A DNA stretch of 64,000 nucleotides from Salinispirillum sp. LH 10-3-1. Lineage in GTDB: Bacteria > Pseudomonadota > Gammaproteobacteria > Pseudomonadales > Natronospirillaceae. The notes beneath the pieces are model-generated. The model worked only from the letters and a program-made list of their open reading frames with translations. It made no database searches and was not told where the DNA came from. Location: contig NZ_CP101717.1 of assembly GCF_030643825.1 (NCBI RefSeq), forward strand, positions 3,059,673 through 3,123,672, read 5' to 3'. Numbering within the stretch: position 1 is the first letter of the stretch; each line of letters opens with the position of its first letter. Of this stretch, positions 34,826 to 43,604 are shown one piece after another. The position numbers were made by a program, and so were the translations under genes.

Positions 34826-36229
34826 ATGGAGCTCGATCCGATTTTCCTCTCACGATTGCAATTCGCATTCGTCGTGTCGTTTCACGCCATCTTCCCGGTG
34901 TTCACCATCGGACTGGCGTCCTTTATTGCCGTCTTGGAAGGCATCTATTTAAAGACACAGAACCCGGTATGGATGAAGCTTTCCCAGTTCTGGATCAAGG
35001 TATTCGCCGTGGTGTTCGGCATGGGGGTGGTGTCTGGTATCGTGATGGCCTTCCAGTTTGGTACTAACTGGTCGAACTTCTCCTACATCAGCGCTAATTT
35101 CCTTGGGCCAATCCTAAGCTACGAAGTCATAACGGCGTTCTTCTTGGAGGCGGCGTTCTTGGGCGTGCTGCTGTTTGGTCGCGGCAAGGTACCACCCGGC
35201 ATCTACCTGATGTCGGCGGTACTGGTGGCGGTCGGCACCTTCATTTCATCGTTCTGGATTCTGTCCGCCAACAGCTGGATGCACACCCCGGCCGGGGTCG
35301 AGTTCCGTGGCGAGCTGCTCTACGTCACCTCATGGACCGAAGCCATCTTCAATGCGTCACTGCCTTATCGCTTCGCGCACATGGGTCTGGCGTCCTTCCT
35401 GACCGGTGGCTTTGTCGTGGCCGGGGTGAGTGCTTGGTATCTGCTGCGCGGTCGCGAAGTGGAAGCCAATCGCAAGGCGCTATCAATGTCGCTGTGGCTG
35501 CTGCTAATCCTCACTCCACTGCAGGCGTGGGTCGGCGACCTGCATGGTTTGAACACCCTGGAGCACCAGCCTGCGAAGGTGGCGGCGATGGAGGGCAACT
35601 GGGAAACGCGCAGCAATGTACCCTTGCTGTTGTTCGCCTGGCCGGATCAGGCTAACCAAACGAACCATTTCGAAATCGGCATTCCCAATCTCGCCAGTAT
35701 CATTCTGAAACACAGCGCCGATGGCGTGGTGCCGGGCTTAGATATCGTGCCGGTAGAAGAACAGCCACCCGTTTGGTGGGTGTTCTGGTCATTCCGCGTC
35801 ATGGTGGCGATTGGCCTTCTGATGATTGCCGTATCGGTTGCCGGACTGATCTTACGCATGCGCGGCAAACTGTGGACAACTCAATGGTACTTCCGCGTCT
35901 TGCAGGTGATGAGTATTACCCCCTTCATCGCCGTTCTGGCTGGCTGGTTTACCACAGAAATCGGCCGCGGACCGTGGTTGATCTACGGCGTCATGACCTT
36001 TGCTGAAGGCGTCACGCCGTCGTTGCAAGGCTGGATGGCCCTGACCACTCTGATCGGCTACATCATTGTTTACGCCTTGGTGTTCAGCGGCGGGTTGTAT
36101 TACTTGATGCGCATCCTGCGTGACGGTATGGAATTCCAACCGCCGGCACACGACGACGAGCTGTCCCCACACCGCGCCAAGCGACCATTCTCGGCGGCGG
36201 ATGTTCCCCTTGAAGAAGGAGCACGCTAA
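34826..36229 (+). CDS. cydA: Cytochrome bd-type quinol oxidase subunit I (CIO-like)
   Basis: A 467-residue subunit I with about nine helices. His20 (in SFHAIFPVFTIG) is the haem ligand of the first helix, and the conserved TTEIGRGPWLIYG replaces the E. coli GRQPW signature, as in the CioA / short Q-loop branch. The protein is shorter than the 520-residue E. coli form. It oxidises quinol and reduces oxygen at the inner membrane without proton pumping. It overlaps cydB by one base (TAATG). The 55 bp upstream hold no recognisable FNR box. Confidence 0.93.
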   Translation: MELDPIFLSRLQFAFVVSFHAIFPVFTIGLASFIAVLEGIYLKTQNPVWMKLSQFWIKVFAVVFGMGVVSGIVMAFQFGTNWSNFSYISANFLGPILSYEVITAFFLEAAFLGVLLFGRGKVPPGIYLMSAVLVAVGTFISSFWILSANSWMHTPAGVEFRGELLYVTSWTEAIFNASLPYRFAHMGLASFLTGGFVVAGVSAWYLLRGREVEANRKALSMSLWLLLILTPLQAWVGDLHGLNTLEHQPAKVAAMEGNWETRSNVPLLLFAWPDQANQTNHFEIGIPNLASIILKHSADGVVPGLDIVPVEEQPPVWWVFWSFRVMVAIGLLMIAVSVAGLILRMRGKLWTTQWYFRVLQVMSITPFIAVLAGWFTTEIGRGPWLIYGVMTFAEGVTPSLQGWMALTTLIGYIIVYALVFSGGLYYLMRILRDGMEFQPPAHDDELSPHRAKRPFSAADVPLEEGAR

Positions 36230-37233
36230 TGGAACCTGTATTCGATTTAGTGCCCATTTGGGCGGGTATCATTGGTTTCGGCATCATCATGTATGTGCTG
36301 ATGGACGGTTTCGACCTCGGCCAAGGCATCCTGTTTCCTTTTGCGCCGTCGGAAGAAGCCCGCGACGTCATGATGAACTCGGTCGCGCCGGTATGGGATG
36401 GTAACGAAACCTGGCTGATTTTGGGTGGCGCCGGGCTGCTGGCCGCGTTCCCTCTGGTCTACAGCGTATTCCTGCCTGCACTGTATTTGGGCGTGTTCTT
36501 AATGCTGGCGGGGCTGATTTTTCGTGGCGTGGCCTTCGAGTTTCGCTTCAAAGCCAAGACTTCACGCTACCTGTGGAATTGGTCGTTTGCTGGCGGTTCT
36601 ATGCTGGCGACCTTTGCCCAAGGCGCGGTAGTGGGTGCTTACATCCAAGGCTTTGAAACGGAGAACTTCCGCTACGTCGGCGGTGCCTTCGACTGGCTGA
36701 CGCCGTTTTCGGTTTTAACCGGGCTGGGCATGTTAGCCGGTTACGCGCTGCTGGGCAGCACCTGGTTGATTCTGAAGTCAGAGGATTACATCCAACAATG
36801 GGCGTACAAAATCACGCCATACCTGTTGGCGGCCGTGGTGGTGGTGTTTGGCATCATCAGTATCTGGACGCCACTCATCAGCGAGTTGGTGCGCGCTCGT
36901 TGGTTTGATCAAATCAGTTTGATTTGGCTGCTGCCGTTGGGTGCTTTGCTGTCCATTATTGTGTTGGTGCGGGCGGTGCTGAAGCGACAAGATGGTATGC
37001 CGTTCGTGGCAACCATGGCGTTGTTTGTCTTCACTTACTTAGGACTAGCGGTCAGTAAGCTGCCCTATATCGTGCCGCCAGACTATACGTTGTGGGATGC
37101 ATCGTCGGCGCATTCGTCTCAGCTGTTTTTGTTGATTGGTTTGCTGTTCGTGATTCCCTTTGTGTTGATGTACACGGCATGGACCTATTGGGTGTTTCGC
37201 GGCAAGGTGAAGGCAGGAGTCGGTTATCACTGA
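36229..37233 (+). CDS. cydB: Cytochrome bd-type quinol oxidase subunit II
   Basis: A 334-residue subunit II with eight to nine helices. The family sequence YVLMDGFDLGQGILFPF near the N-terminus and VWDGNETWLILGG are clearly present. It is the partner of cydA and forms the oxidase dimer. No small CydX-like ORF follows; instead the 372-bp gap to cydD holds two hairpin repeats (C and D) and a GC-rich hairpin. Confidence 0.94.
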   Translation: MEPVFDLVPIWAGIIGFGIIMYVLMDGFDLGQGILFPFAPSEEARDVMMNSVAPVWDGNETWLILGGAGLLAAFPLVYSVFLPALYLGVFLMLAGLIFRGVAFEFRFKAKTSRYLWNWSFAGGSMLATFAQGAVVGAYIQGFETENFRYVGGAFDWLTPFSVLTGLGMLAGYALLGSTWLILKSEDYIQQWAYKITPYLLAAVVVVFGIISIWTPLISELVRARWFDQISLIWLLPLGALLSIIVLVRAVLKRQDGMPFVATMALFVFTYLGLAVSKLPYIVPPDYTLWDASSAHSSQLFLLIGLLFVIPFVLMYTAWTYWVFRGKVKAGVGYH

Positions 37234-37269
37234 TTCTTTTCGTCGGCCTTTTTGTGTGCCTGTTGCATA

Positions 37270-37342
37270 GGGCTCTCGGCGTATGCCTCCGGCGCTCCAC
37301 GGCAGGCCGGGGAGTCGCGCCTTGAGGCATACGCCTGCGCCC
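37270..37342 (+). repeat. Hairpin repeat family, copy C
   Basis: Arms GGCGTATGCCTC / GAGGCATACGCC (37278-37289, 37324-37335) are perfect. CTCTCGG and CCTGCGC flank them as an unpaired internal loop closed by GGGC / GCCC. GGCGC pairs with GCGCC inside the core. It lies between cydB and cydD. Confidence 0.85.
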
Positions 37343-37396
37343 TTCCCACACTCACTAAGCACGTCAAAAAAACACGAGCGAAAAGCGCACGAAATG

Positions 37397-37427
37397 CGAA
37401 GGGGACATAACCGTCCCCCTTCCTCGC
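37397..37427. repeat. GC-rich hairpin between cydB and cydD
   Basis: GCGAAGGGGAC and GTCCCCCTTCCTCGC form a near-perfect stem around ATAACC. No T-run follows, so termination is doubtful. Similar GGGGACATAACCGTCCCC palindromes occur as dispersed repeats in other gammaproteobacteria; this recollection is not checked here. Confidence 0.45.
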
Positions 37428-37495
37428 TTAGGCTTGATCACTCAACTGGGCGGTTTTTCGAGAAATTGGCTGAACATTGAAACGTTCGAAGCGAC

Positions 37496-37567
37496 GGGCG
37501 CAGGTGGTTACCTTAAGGCGCGCCTTCCGGCCTGCCGTGAAGCGCCGTAGGTAACCGCCGAGAGCCC
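37496..37567 (-). repeat. Hairpin repeat family, copy D
   Basis: Reverse-oriented copy with arms GGTTACCT / AGGTAACC (37506-37513, 37549-37556). Its stem sequence differs completely from the GTATGCC type yet is self-complementary. CTCTCGG / CCTGCGC-type flanks and GGGC / GCCC closure match copy C. It ends 39 bp before cydD. Confidence 0.85.
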
Positions 37568-37605
37568 TCGCTTCCGGCACGGACCAAAAACAAGGGGAAA
37601 CAGAC

Positions 37606-39279
37606 TTGCCTGAACCAACCGCTAAGCAGTGGCTACGCTCGATCATTAAGCCCGCGCGAAATGCTGTGCGCTTGGCGGCTGTGGCGGGTTCCGTGGCGGG
37701 GCTGGCGACGGTCGGTTTGTTATGGGCGTTGGCGGTGAGTGTGAGTGGGCTATTGGTTGAAGGCCTTTTGCTTGCAGAGCTGATGACGCCCCTTGCTGGG
37801 TTGCTGCTGTGCATAATTGTGCGCGCGTTGGCGCAATACGCTCAAGAAGTTTTCGGCGCACAGGCCAGCATCCAGGTGCGCAGTCTGGTACGTGAGCGCT
37901 TGCTGACCCAATGGGCAGACAATGGCCCGCTGCGTAATGCAGAGCTGTCGCCTGCCGAACGTGCCAGCCAATACGTTCAGCAAGTGGAAGCATTGGATGG
38001 CTATGTGGCGCGCTATCTGCCACAGCAAACCATCACTGTCGCAGTACCGGCCATTATCTTAGCGATTGTGTTCTATCTTGACTGGGTGGCGGCGCTGTTA
38101 CTGCTGTTTTCGGCCCCGCTGATTCCACTGTTTATGGCGCTGGTCGGAATGGGTGCCGAAAAGATTAATCAGCAACACTTCGCCAGCCTCAGTCGCCTGT
38201 CGGGTCACTTTCTCGACCGCTTGCACGGCATCACCACCTTGCAAATCTTTGGCCAAACACGGCAAGCCGAAGACACCGTTGCGCAGGCCAGCAACAACCT
38301 CCGCCGGCTCACCATGAAAACCTTACGCGTGGCTTTCTTGTCGTCGACGGTGCTGGAGTTTTTTGCCTCGGTCGCCATCGCCATGCTGGCGATTTACATT
38401 GGCTTTGGGCTGCTCGGCTATATCGATTGGGGCCCCAGTACCGATCTGACCTTATTCAGTGGGCTTTTGATTCTGCTGCTGGCGCCCGAGTTCTTTCAAC
38501 CGCTGCGTACCCTTGCCCAGCACTACCATGACCGAGCCGCCGCACTGGGCGCGGCCGAGACACTCTCACAAGTGCAGGCACAGACAGCAGCATCCAAGCC
38601 GGCGACAGACACGGTTGCGACTGCGATCAATAGCACGCCAGACAGCACCATCGTCTTTGATCACGTCACGCTGACCTTTCCCGAACGCGGTACGCTGTTC
38701 CACCGTTTTAATGCGCAGTTCCAGCGCGGTGAAATCATCGGGCTGTCCGGACCTACCGGCAGCGGAAAATCGAGCATACTTAACTTGATGGCGGGTTTTA
38801 TTCAGCCAACAAGTGGCAGCGTTCGAGTGAATGGTCAACCAGCAGGACAGGCCCCCATCGCGTGGATGAGCCAGAAGCCGTTTCTGTTATTTGGCAGTTG
38901 GGCTGATAACCTGCGCTGGATGGCCCCGCTGGCCTCTGAACAAGACATGCACGACGCCGTTGCTCAAGTCGGTTTAACCGATTTACTGCACCGTTTGCCA
39001 CAAGGCCTGAATAGCCCTGTCGGGGAAGACGGACGTTTCTTGTCAGGCGGTGAAGCCCAGCGTTTAGCGCTTGCCCGTATTTGGTTGTCGGATGCCCAAT
39101 GGGTGTTGTTGGACGAACCCACCGCAGCGCTCGACGCAGAGAGTACGGCGCTGATCGCCGACTGTTTGGATCGGCTGGCAGCACAAGGCCGAGGGGTGAT
39201 TCTCAGTTCGCACGACGCCGACCTGCTGCAACGCGTGCACCGCATTATTCGCATCAACGATAAGGCGGCTTTGGTATGA
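37606..39279 (+). CDS. cydD: Thiol exporter subunit CydD (ABC permease-ATPase)
   Basis: A 557-residue fused permease-ATPase half of the CydDC exporter of glutathione and cysteine, needed for cytochrome bd assembly. Six helices span about 20-320; Walker A is GPTGSGKSS, the signature LSGGEAQRLALA and Walker B WVLLDEPTAALD. The start is a TTG, supported by an AAGGGGA site 7 bp before; no ATG or GTG fits better. Its end overlaps cydC as ATGA. The 372-bp repeat-filled gap after cydB suggests it may have a separate promoter. Confidence 0.9.
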   Translation: MPEPTAKQWLRSIIKPARNAVRLAAVAGSVAGLATVGLLWALAVSVSGLLVEGLLLAELMTPLAGLLLCIIVRALAQYAQEVFGAQASIQVRSLVRERLLTQWADNGPLRNAELSPAERASQYVQQVEALDGYVARYLPQQTITVAVPAIILAIVFYLDWVAALLLLFSAPLIPLFMALVGMGAEKINQQHFASLSRLSGHFLDRLHGITTLQIFGQTRQAEDTVAQASNNLRRLTMKTLRVAFLSSTVLEFFASVAIAMLAIYIGFGLLGYIDWGPSTDLTLFSGLLILLLAPEFFQPLRTLAQHYHDRAAALGAAETLSQVQAQTAASKPATDTVATAINSTPDSTIVFDHVTLTFPERGTLFHRFNAQFQRGEIIGLSGPTGSGKSSILNLMAGFIQPTSGSVRVNGQPAGQAPIAWMSQKPFLLFGSWADNLRWMAPLASEQDMHDAVAQVGLTDLLHRLPQGLNSPVGEDGRFLSGGEAQRLALARIWLSDAQWVLLDEPTAALDAESTALIADCLDRLAAQGRGVILSSHDADLLQRVHRIIRINDKAALV

Positions 39280-40841
39280 AGAGCCTATGGCCTTGGGTCC
39301 AACTGATTCTGCAACGGCGTACGCGCTTACTCGTGGGCGGCTTGTTGCTCGCCCTGACACTGACCGCGGGTGTTGCCCTGCTCGGCCTGTCGGGATGGTT
39401 TATTACCTCGGCGGGGCTGGCTTCCGTGCTGCTGGCGTCGGGTGTGGCCGTTTACCTGGACGTCTATGTACCCGGCGCCGGGATTCGCGGTTTCGCCTTG
39501 ACGCGCACCATCGCACGTTACCTTGAACGCCTATACAACCACGATACCGTGTTGCGTCTGCTGGCGGACTTACGTGTACGCTTGTTTGCTCGCATCAGCC
39601 GTTTGTCCGTACTGCAACTCAATCGCCAACGCAGCAGCCAATGGCTGAATCGCCTGACCAGCGACCTAGACACCCTCGACAACCTGTATCTACGCCTGCT
39701 CGCCCCGCCTCTGGTTGCCGCTCTAACGCTATGCTGGGTCAGTGCGGTACTGTGGTGGGTGTTGTTAAACCACAATCCAAGCGCCGCCTTTTGGGTGTTT
39801 TTTAGCCTTTGGGGACTGCTGGGACTGGCGACCCTGTTACCAGCTGTACTGGGCAAAAAACACAGCGCTGCACTGACCGAGTTGACCGAACAGGTACGCA
39901 TTCACAGTGTCGATCACTTGCGCGGCCATGCCGAACTCACCGCCGCTGGACACGCCGCCACACACGCCTTGTTGGTGTCTTCGCACGCCGATGCGCTGCA
40001 AGCGCAGCAACACTCGTTGGCGCGGGTGATTGGTCTGGTACAAAGCCTGGTCAATGCCGGACTGGCTTTAATAATAGCCACCGTGCTGATACTGGGCATA
40101 CAGGTCTATATTGACCAGGGCGTATCAGGGCCATTGTTGGTGATGTTATTGCTCGGCCTGCTGGCGCTCAATGAAGCCTTCGCCAACCTACCCCGGTCAT
40201 TCGCGTTTTTCGGGCAGACTCTCGCCGCCGCACAGCGCTTGAACGAGATGGCCCCTGATACAGCACAAAATGCGCCCATAGTGCCTGATTCAGCCACTCT
40301 GCGTGTCACCGCCAACGATCAATTCTTCGACTTAACACCCGGCGAAAGCGGTGTCATCACCGGAGCTTCAGGCAGCGGCAAATCAACCCTCGCAGCCACG
40401 CTCGCTTTGCCTAGACTCGCGCAAACGGCGTGGCTGACACAGGACACCAAGGTGTTCAACGACACCCTCGCCAACAACCTGTTGCTGGGCAATCCTAACG
40501 CCACCGACGAACAGCTATGGCAGGTGTTGGAGTGGGTGGCTTTGGGCGACCGCGTGGAGCAATCGGCGCAGGGTTTAGATACCTGGATAGGTGAGAATGG
40601 CTTGGCGCTGTCGGGCGGTGAACAACGTCGCGTGGCCTTAGCGCGGGTCATCTTGCGTTGGCTACAACCTGAAGTACGCTGGGTGATTTTGGATGAACCC
40701 TTTCGCGGCGTCGATGACGAAACCGCCGCCAAGATCATGCATCAACTAACACCACAGCTCGCCAACAAAGGATTGGTGTGGCTGAGCCATGAAGCGCCTG
40801 CATTCCTGACGCCACACTGCATCTTAGAACTTGGCGCATAG
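39276..40841 (+). CDS. cydC: Thiol exporter subunit CydC (ABC permease-ATPase)
   Basis: A 521-residue partner of CydD. The N-terminal helix segment GVALLGLSGWFITSAGLA is strongly conserved in CydC, followed by R-rich coupling loops, Walker A GASGSGKST, signature LSGGEQRRVALARV and Walker B WVILDEPFRGVDDE. The nucleotide-binding domain seems trimmed, since only about 50 residues separate Walker A from the signature region, shorter than usual for this family. It acts in the inner membrane with CydD. Repeat E follows. Confidence 0.92.
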   Translation: MKSLWPWVQLILQRRTRLLVGGLLLALTLTAGVALLGLSGWFITSAGLASVLLASGVAVYLDVYVPGAGIRGFALTRTIARYLERLYNHDTVLRLLADLRVRLFARISRLSVLQLNRQRSSQWLNRLTSDLDTLDNLYLRLLAPPLVAALTLCWVSAVLWWVLLNHNPSAAFWVFFSLWGLLGLATLLPAVLGKKHSAALTELTEQVRIHSVDHLRGHAELTAAGHAATHALLVSSHADALQAQQHSLARVIGLVQSLVNAGLALIIATVLILGIQVYIDQGVSGPLLVMLLLGLLALNEAFANLPRSFAFFGQTLAAAQRLNEMAPDTAQNAPIVPDSATLRVTANDQFFDLTPGESGVITGASGSGKSTLAATLALPRLAQTAWLTQDTKVFNDTLANNLLLGNPNATDEQLWQVLEWVALGDRVEQSAQGLDTWIGENGLALSGGEQRRVALARVILRWLQPEVRWVILDEPFRGVDDETAAKIMHQLTPQLANKGLVWLSHEAPAFLTPHCILELGA

Positions 40842-40852
40842 CTATCGCGTGG

Positions 40853-40923
40853 ATTAAGTAGAGTATGCCTCAAGGTGCGACTCTCGGCCTGCCGTGGAGC
40901 GCCGGAGGCATACTCTACTTAAT
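40853..40923 (-). repeat. Hairpin repeat family, copy E
   Basis: Perfect 19-bp arms (40853-40871 with 40905-40923, beginning ATTAAGTAGAGTATGCCTC) enclose the reverse-oriented core. It lies between convergent cydC and rarD. Like copy A it has a continuous stem without the CTCTCGG / CCTGCGC flanks. Confidence 0.88.
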
Positions 40924-40938
40924 TCGCGCTTAAAGAAA

Positions 40939-41844
40939 CTAAGCCGCTGGCACCACCGGTATTTTCGGTCCGCGCCGCCAGCGATACAGGGTATCTACGG
41001 AAAGCATGATCAGGGCAAACCAGATCATGCCGAAGGTGACCAGCTTTTCGGGTGCCAATTCCTCGCCGTACACAAACACCGCCAACAAGAAGACACCGCT
41101 GGGCGCGATGTATTGAAAGAATCCCAAGGCGGTCATGCTGATGCGGTTGGCCGCCGCGGCGAAGCACATCAGCGGCACCATGGTCACGGGCCCCGCGGCG
41201 AACAACAGGAAGTTCGTCCAGCCGGTATTGGCGAACAAGTCTGTCGTCGGGCTGGTACTGAACCACAAATAGCCAATGGCTAAGGGCAGCAGCAAGCCGG
41301 TTTCCATGGCCATACCGGTGAAGCTGTCGACCGCCAGCTTTTTACGCACCAGACCATAGAGCGCAAAGCTGACACCTAGCGCTAATGCGATCCACGGCAA
41401 GCGCCCAAACTGAATCAATTCGTAGGCCACCGCAGCCAAACAAATCAGCGCCGCAGCGGTTTTCACTTTGCCCAAACGCTCACCAAAAAACAGCATACCA
41501 AAAAGGATATTCACCAATGGGTTGATGTAGTACCCCAAGCTGGCGCTGAGCATGAAGCCGCTTTGCACCGACCAGATAAACAACCCCCAATTAAAGCCAA
41601 TGATGGCCGTGGAGCACAACAGTAGCCAGCGCGCGCGGCGGGACTTCATGGTAGCCCAGAGCACATCACGCTTACGAAACGCCACAATAAGCGCCAGCGT
41701 CAGCACAAATGACCACAATACGCGATGCGCCAGTATTTCGGGTGCGGCAACGTCCTGCATCAGCTTAAAATACATGGGCGCCACTGCCCACAAGCCATAG
41801 GCTGTCAGGGCATAAAAAACACCACTTCTTACTGTTTTGTCCAT
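40939..41844 (-). CDS. rarD: EamA-family permease RarD
   Basis: A 301-residue inner-membrane protein of the drug/metabolite transporter superfamily with about ten helices. The N-terminus (MDKTVRSGVFYALTAYGLWAVAP) and LAHRVLWSF, GYYINPLVNILFG blocks are typical of RarD. I start at the ATG at 41844; a longer reading would use TTG at 41874. The E. coli protein was linked to chloramphenicol resistance, but the substrate is not known. It is transcribed alone or after uspA (140-bp gap). Confidence 0.9.
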   Translation of the reverse strand: MDKTVRSGVFYALTAYGLWAVAPMYFKLMQDVAAPEILAHRVLWSFVLTLALIVAFRKRDVLWATMKSRRARWLLLCSTAIIGFNWGLFIWSVQSGFMLSASLGYYINPLVNILFGMLFFGERLGKVKTAAALICLAAVAYELIQFGRLPWIALALGVSFALYGLVRKKLAVDSFTGMAMETGLLLPLAIGYLWFSTSPTTDLFANTGWTNFLLFAAGPVTMVPLMCFAAAANRISMTALGFFQYIAPSGVFLLAVFVYGEELAPEKLVTFGMIWFALIMLSVDTLYRWRRGPKIPVVPAA

Positions 41845-42014
41845 AAGTACGATTCTCGAAAGCGCCCTAACCAACCGGTCATCCGCCCGAATCGAGCAGC
41901 CAACTGATACTACGCAGAGCGCCAGATACTGCCAAGCATCGCACTGTTCCTAATTTATTACTGGACTTAAAACTGTAACCTCAGCGCAACAGGCGCACTT
42001 AATTCCAAACACCC

Positions 42015-42497
42015 TTAGTGCACCACGGTGACCGGACAATGTGCATGATGCACCAAGCGCTGACTCACACTGCCGAGCAACAGTTCACGCACCCGTGACA
42101 AGCCGCGACTGCCTACCACAATCATCGGGTTTTTACAGGTGTTCGCATGCTTAAGTACCGCTTCCGCCGGGTCTCCAGGTAATAAAACCTCTTTCACTCG
42201 ACCATGCTGGTCAGGCGGTATTTGCGCTAATGCGTCATCGAACACTTTGCGCGCGCTGTCTTGACGCAGCTTGTCGAAGGTCTCCGTGTTCAAATACTTA
42301 AGCTGTTCCGCCGAAGCCGTTTCACCTAACGGCCCGATCAGCTCCAGCGCATTGGCTGGGAACGCATACAGCAGCTCCAGTTCTGCGCCTTGCGCTTGCG
42401 CCATTCCGGCGGCTAAGCGGACGGCTTTATGTGAGCCTTTGGACCCATCAACCGGCACCAACAACACATCAATTTGTTCTATTTGTAAGCTGGACAT
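42015..42497 (-). CDS. Universal stress protein UspA family
   Basis: A 160-residue cytoplasmic Usp domain. The ATP-binding type C-terminal motif G-S-R-G-L-S-R-V-R-E-L-L-L-G-S-V-S occurs at about 130-146 and the N-terminal VLLVPVDGSKGS (about 10-21) is typical. Such proteins aid survival in stasis, oxygen limitation or oxidative stress. The promoter region has a near-perfect FNR/Anr box at the class II spacing from a -10, so induction at low oxygen is likely. It sits next to the cyd oxidase genes. Confidence 0.92.
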   Translation of the reverse strand: MSSLQIEQIDVLLVPVDGSKGSHKAVRLAAGMAQAQGAELELLYAFPANALELIGPLGETASAEQLKYLNTETFDKLRQDSARKVFDDALAQIPPDQHGRVKEVLLPGDPAEAVLKHANTCKNPMIVVGSRGLSRVRELLLGSVSQRLVHHAHCPVTVVH

Positions 42498-42549
42498 GGC
42501 ATTTCCTCTCTGTGAACGCGCTGCGAAAATGGAGCACTGTCATAGCACT

Positions 42550-42590
42550 ATAATAGACAGTGCAGCAAAATAGGGGTTGATCCAGATCAG
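42550..42590 (-). promoter_or_regulatory. FNR/Anr box and -10 of the UspA gene
   Basis: TTGATCCAGATCAG (42577-42590) matches TTGAT-N4-ATCAA at nine of ten fixed positions. On the minus strand a TATTAT -10 (42550-42555) follows after 21 bp, which places the box near -41.5, the class II activation position. The gene start is 52 bp beyond the -10. Confidence 0.75.
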
Positions 42591-42689
42591 GTTTAGATCT
42601 TTCAAAACCTGACCGTTTGACTGACACCCATATAGGGCTGTGCTAAAGTCATGGGCTAGACGCAGTGTTTTTTAGCATGGAGCAACGCA

Positions 42690-43604
42690 ATGGCAGTGTC
42701 TGACTCAGGCACCAACCTCGACCTACAGTGGGACATCAAGCTCCCACGCGAAAAATCGTATGAATTCGTTATGCGGTTCGAGGGTAAGCTTTGCGTTTAT
42801 AGCCCCAGTGTTGAACAGCTCTACACCAATTATTCGCTGAATTTCACCAACAACAATTCACGTATCGTCGTCATTCCTGACCGTTTCGCCTATCACGACA
42901 CCTTTAATCGCGTACCCGCAGAGAGTGTGGAAACGACGCCGATGATGGTGGTGCCCGGTGAATTGATTGGCAAGCCAGGCCTGCAGCTGGTGAAGCGCGA
43001 TACCAACGGCGGTATTGGTCAGCAAAGCACTCCCTTTCGGCAAGCCCTCGCCAAGATGTTGTCGCGGCAGAGCGATGATAAAGCCCTGCTGCCGGTGATT
43101 GTGAAAGGTGACTTGCGGGAATTTGGTGCTGAGTTTCCCTGCCTGCATCTGCATAAGATCACCTTGGACAAGGCCGGAAGCATGTCGGACTACAATCGGC
43201 AGTCCATGCGCAAAGCCATTTTTGCCAAACTGGCCTTGCTGCATGCGGAAGAAATGGCGCTGACTAAGCAGCAAGCGAAACTGACCGTCGTCACCACGCC
43301 AGCTCCCTCGCCGGGCACGCCAATGAACGCCCGACAGACAACAACCGATACGACGTGCGAACACGAACCGCAACAACAGCGCTTTGTCATTCGGTTACCG
43401 GAAGGCGAAGCCGTTTTGGAGTACCAGCTTACGGACGATGCCGTCGACTTTTCACGCACCTACGTGCCCCAAGCCTTGAGAAATAGAGGATTGGCAGAAA
43501 AGCTGGTGCGCGCAGGACTGGCTTGGGCACGCAGCGAAGACCTGACCATGACAGCAAGCTGCTGGTATGTCGATAAATGGCTGCAACGTGGTGCGTCCAA
43601 CTAA
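42690..43604 (+). CDS. Unknown N-terminal domain fused to a small GNAT domain
   Basis: A 304-residue cytoplasmic protein. Residues 232-304 form a YjdJ-like, CG-type GNAT domain: FVIRLPEGEAVLEYQL, then an acetyl-CoA loop RNRGLAEKL and the ending SCWYVDKWL. Residues 1-200 (MAVSDSGTNLDLQWDIKLPREKSY...) are not recognised; they have several beta-strand-like stretches, no signal peptide, and a FRQALAKMLSRQSDD helix. A low-complexity T/P-rich linker lies at about 198-225. The N-part may be a regulatory or substrate-presenting domain. It ends tail-to-tail with the SGNH gene, sharing 4 bp. Confidence 0.6.
   Translation: MAVSDSGTNLDLQWDIKLPREKSYEFVMRFEGKLCVYSPSVEQLYTNYSLNFTNNNSRIVVIPDRFAYHDTFNRVPAESVETTPMMVVPGELIGKPGLQLVKRDTNGGIGQQSTPFRQALAKMLSRQSDDKALLPVIVKGDLREFGAEFPCLHLHKITLDKAGSMSDYNRQSMRKAIFAKLALLHAEEMALTKQQAKLTVVTTPAPSPGTPMNARQTTTDTTCEHEPQQQRFVIRLPEGEAVLEYQLTDDAVDFSRTYVPQALRNRGLAEKLVRAGLAWARSEDLTMTASCWYVDKWLQRGASN

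Noticed and set aside
34770-34826. FNR box before cydA
   Set aside because: No TTGAT-N4-ATCAA match in this 55-bp gap; control more likely through RegA.
37234-37400. A small cydX gene after cydB
   Set aside because: No suitable ATG with a hydrophobic 30-40 residue frame; the interval is taken by a hairpin repeat.
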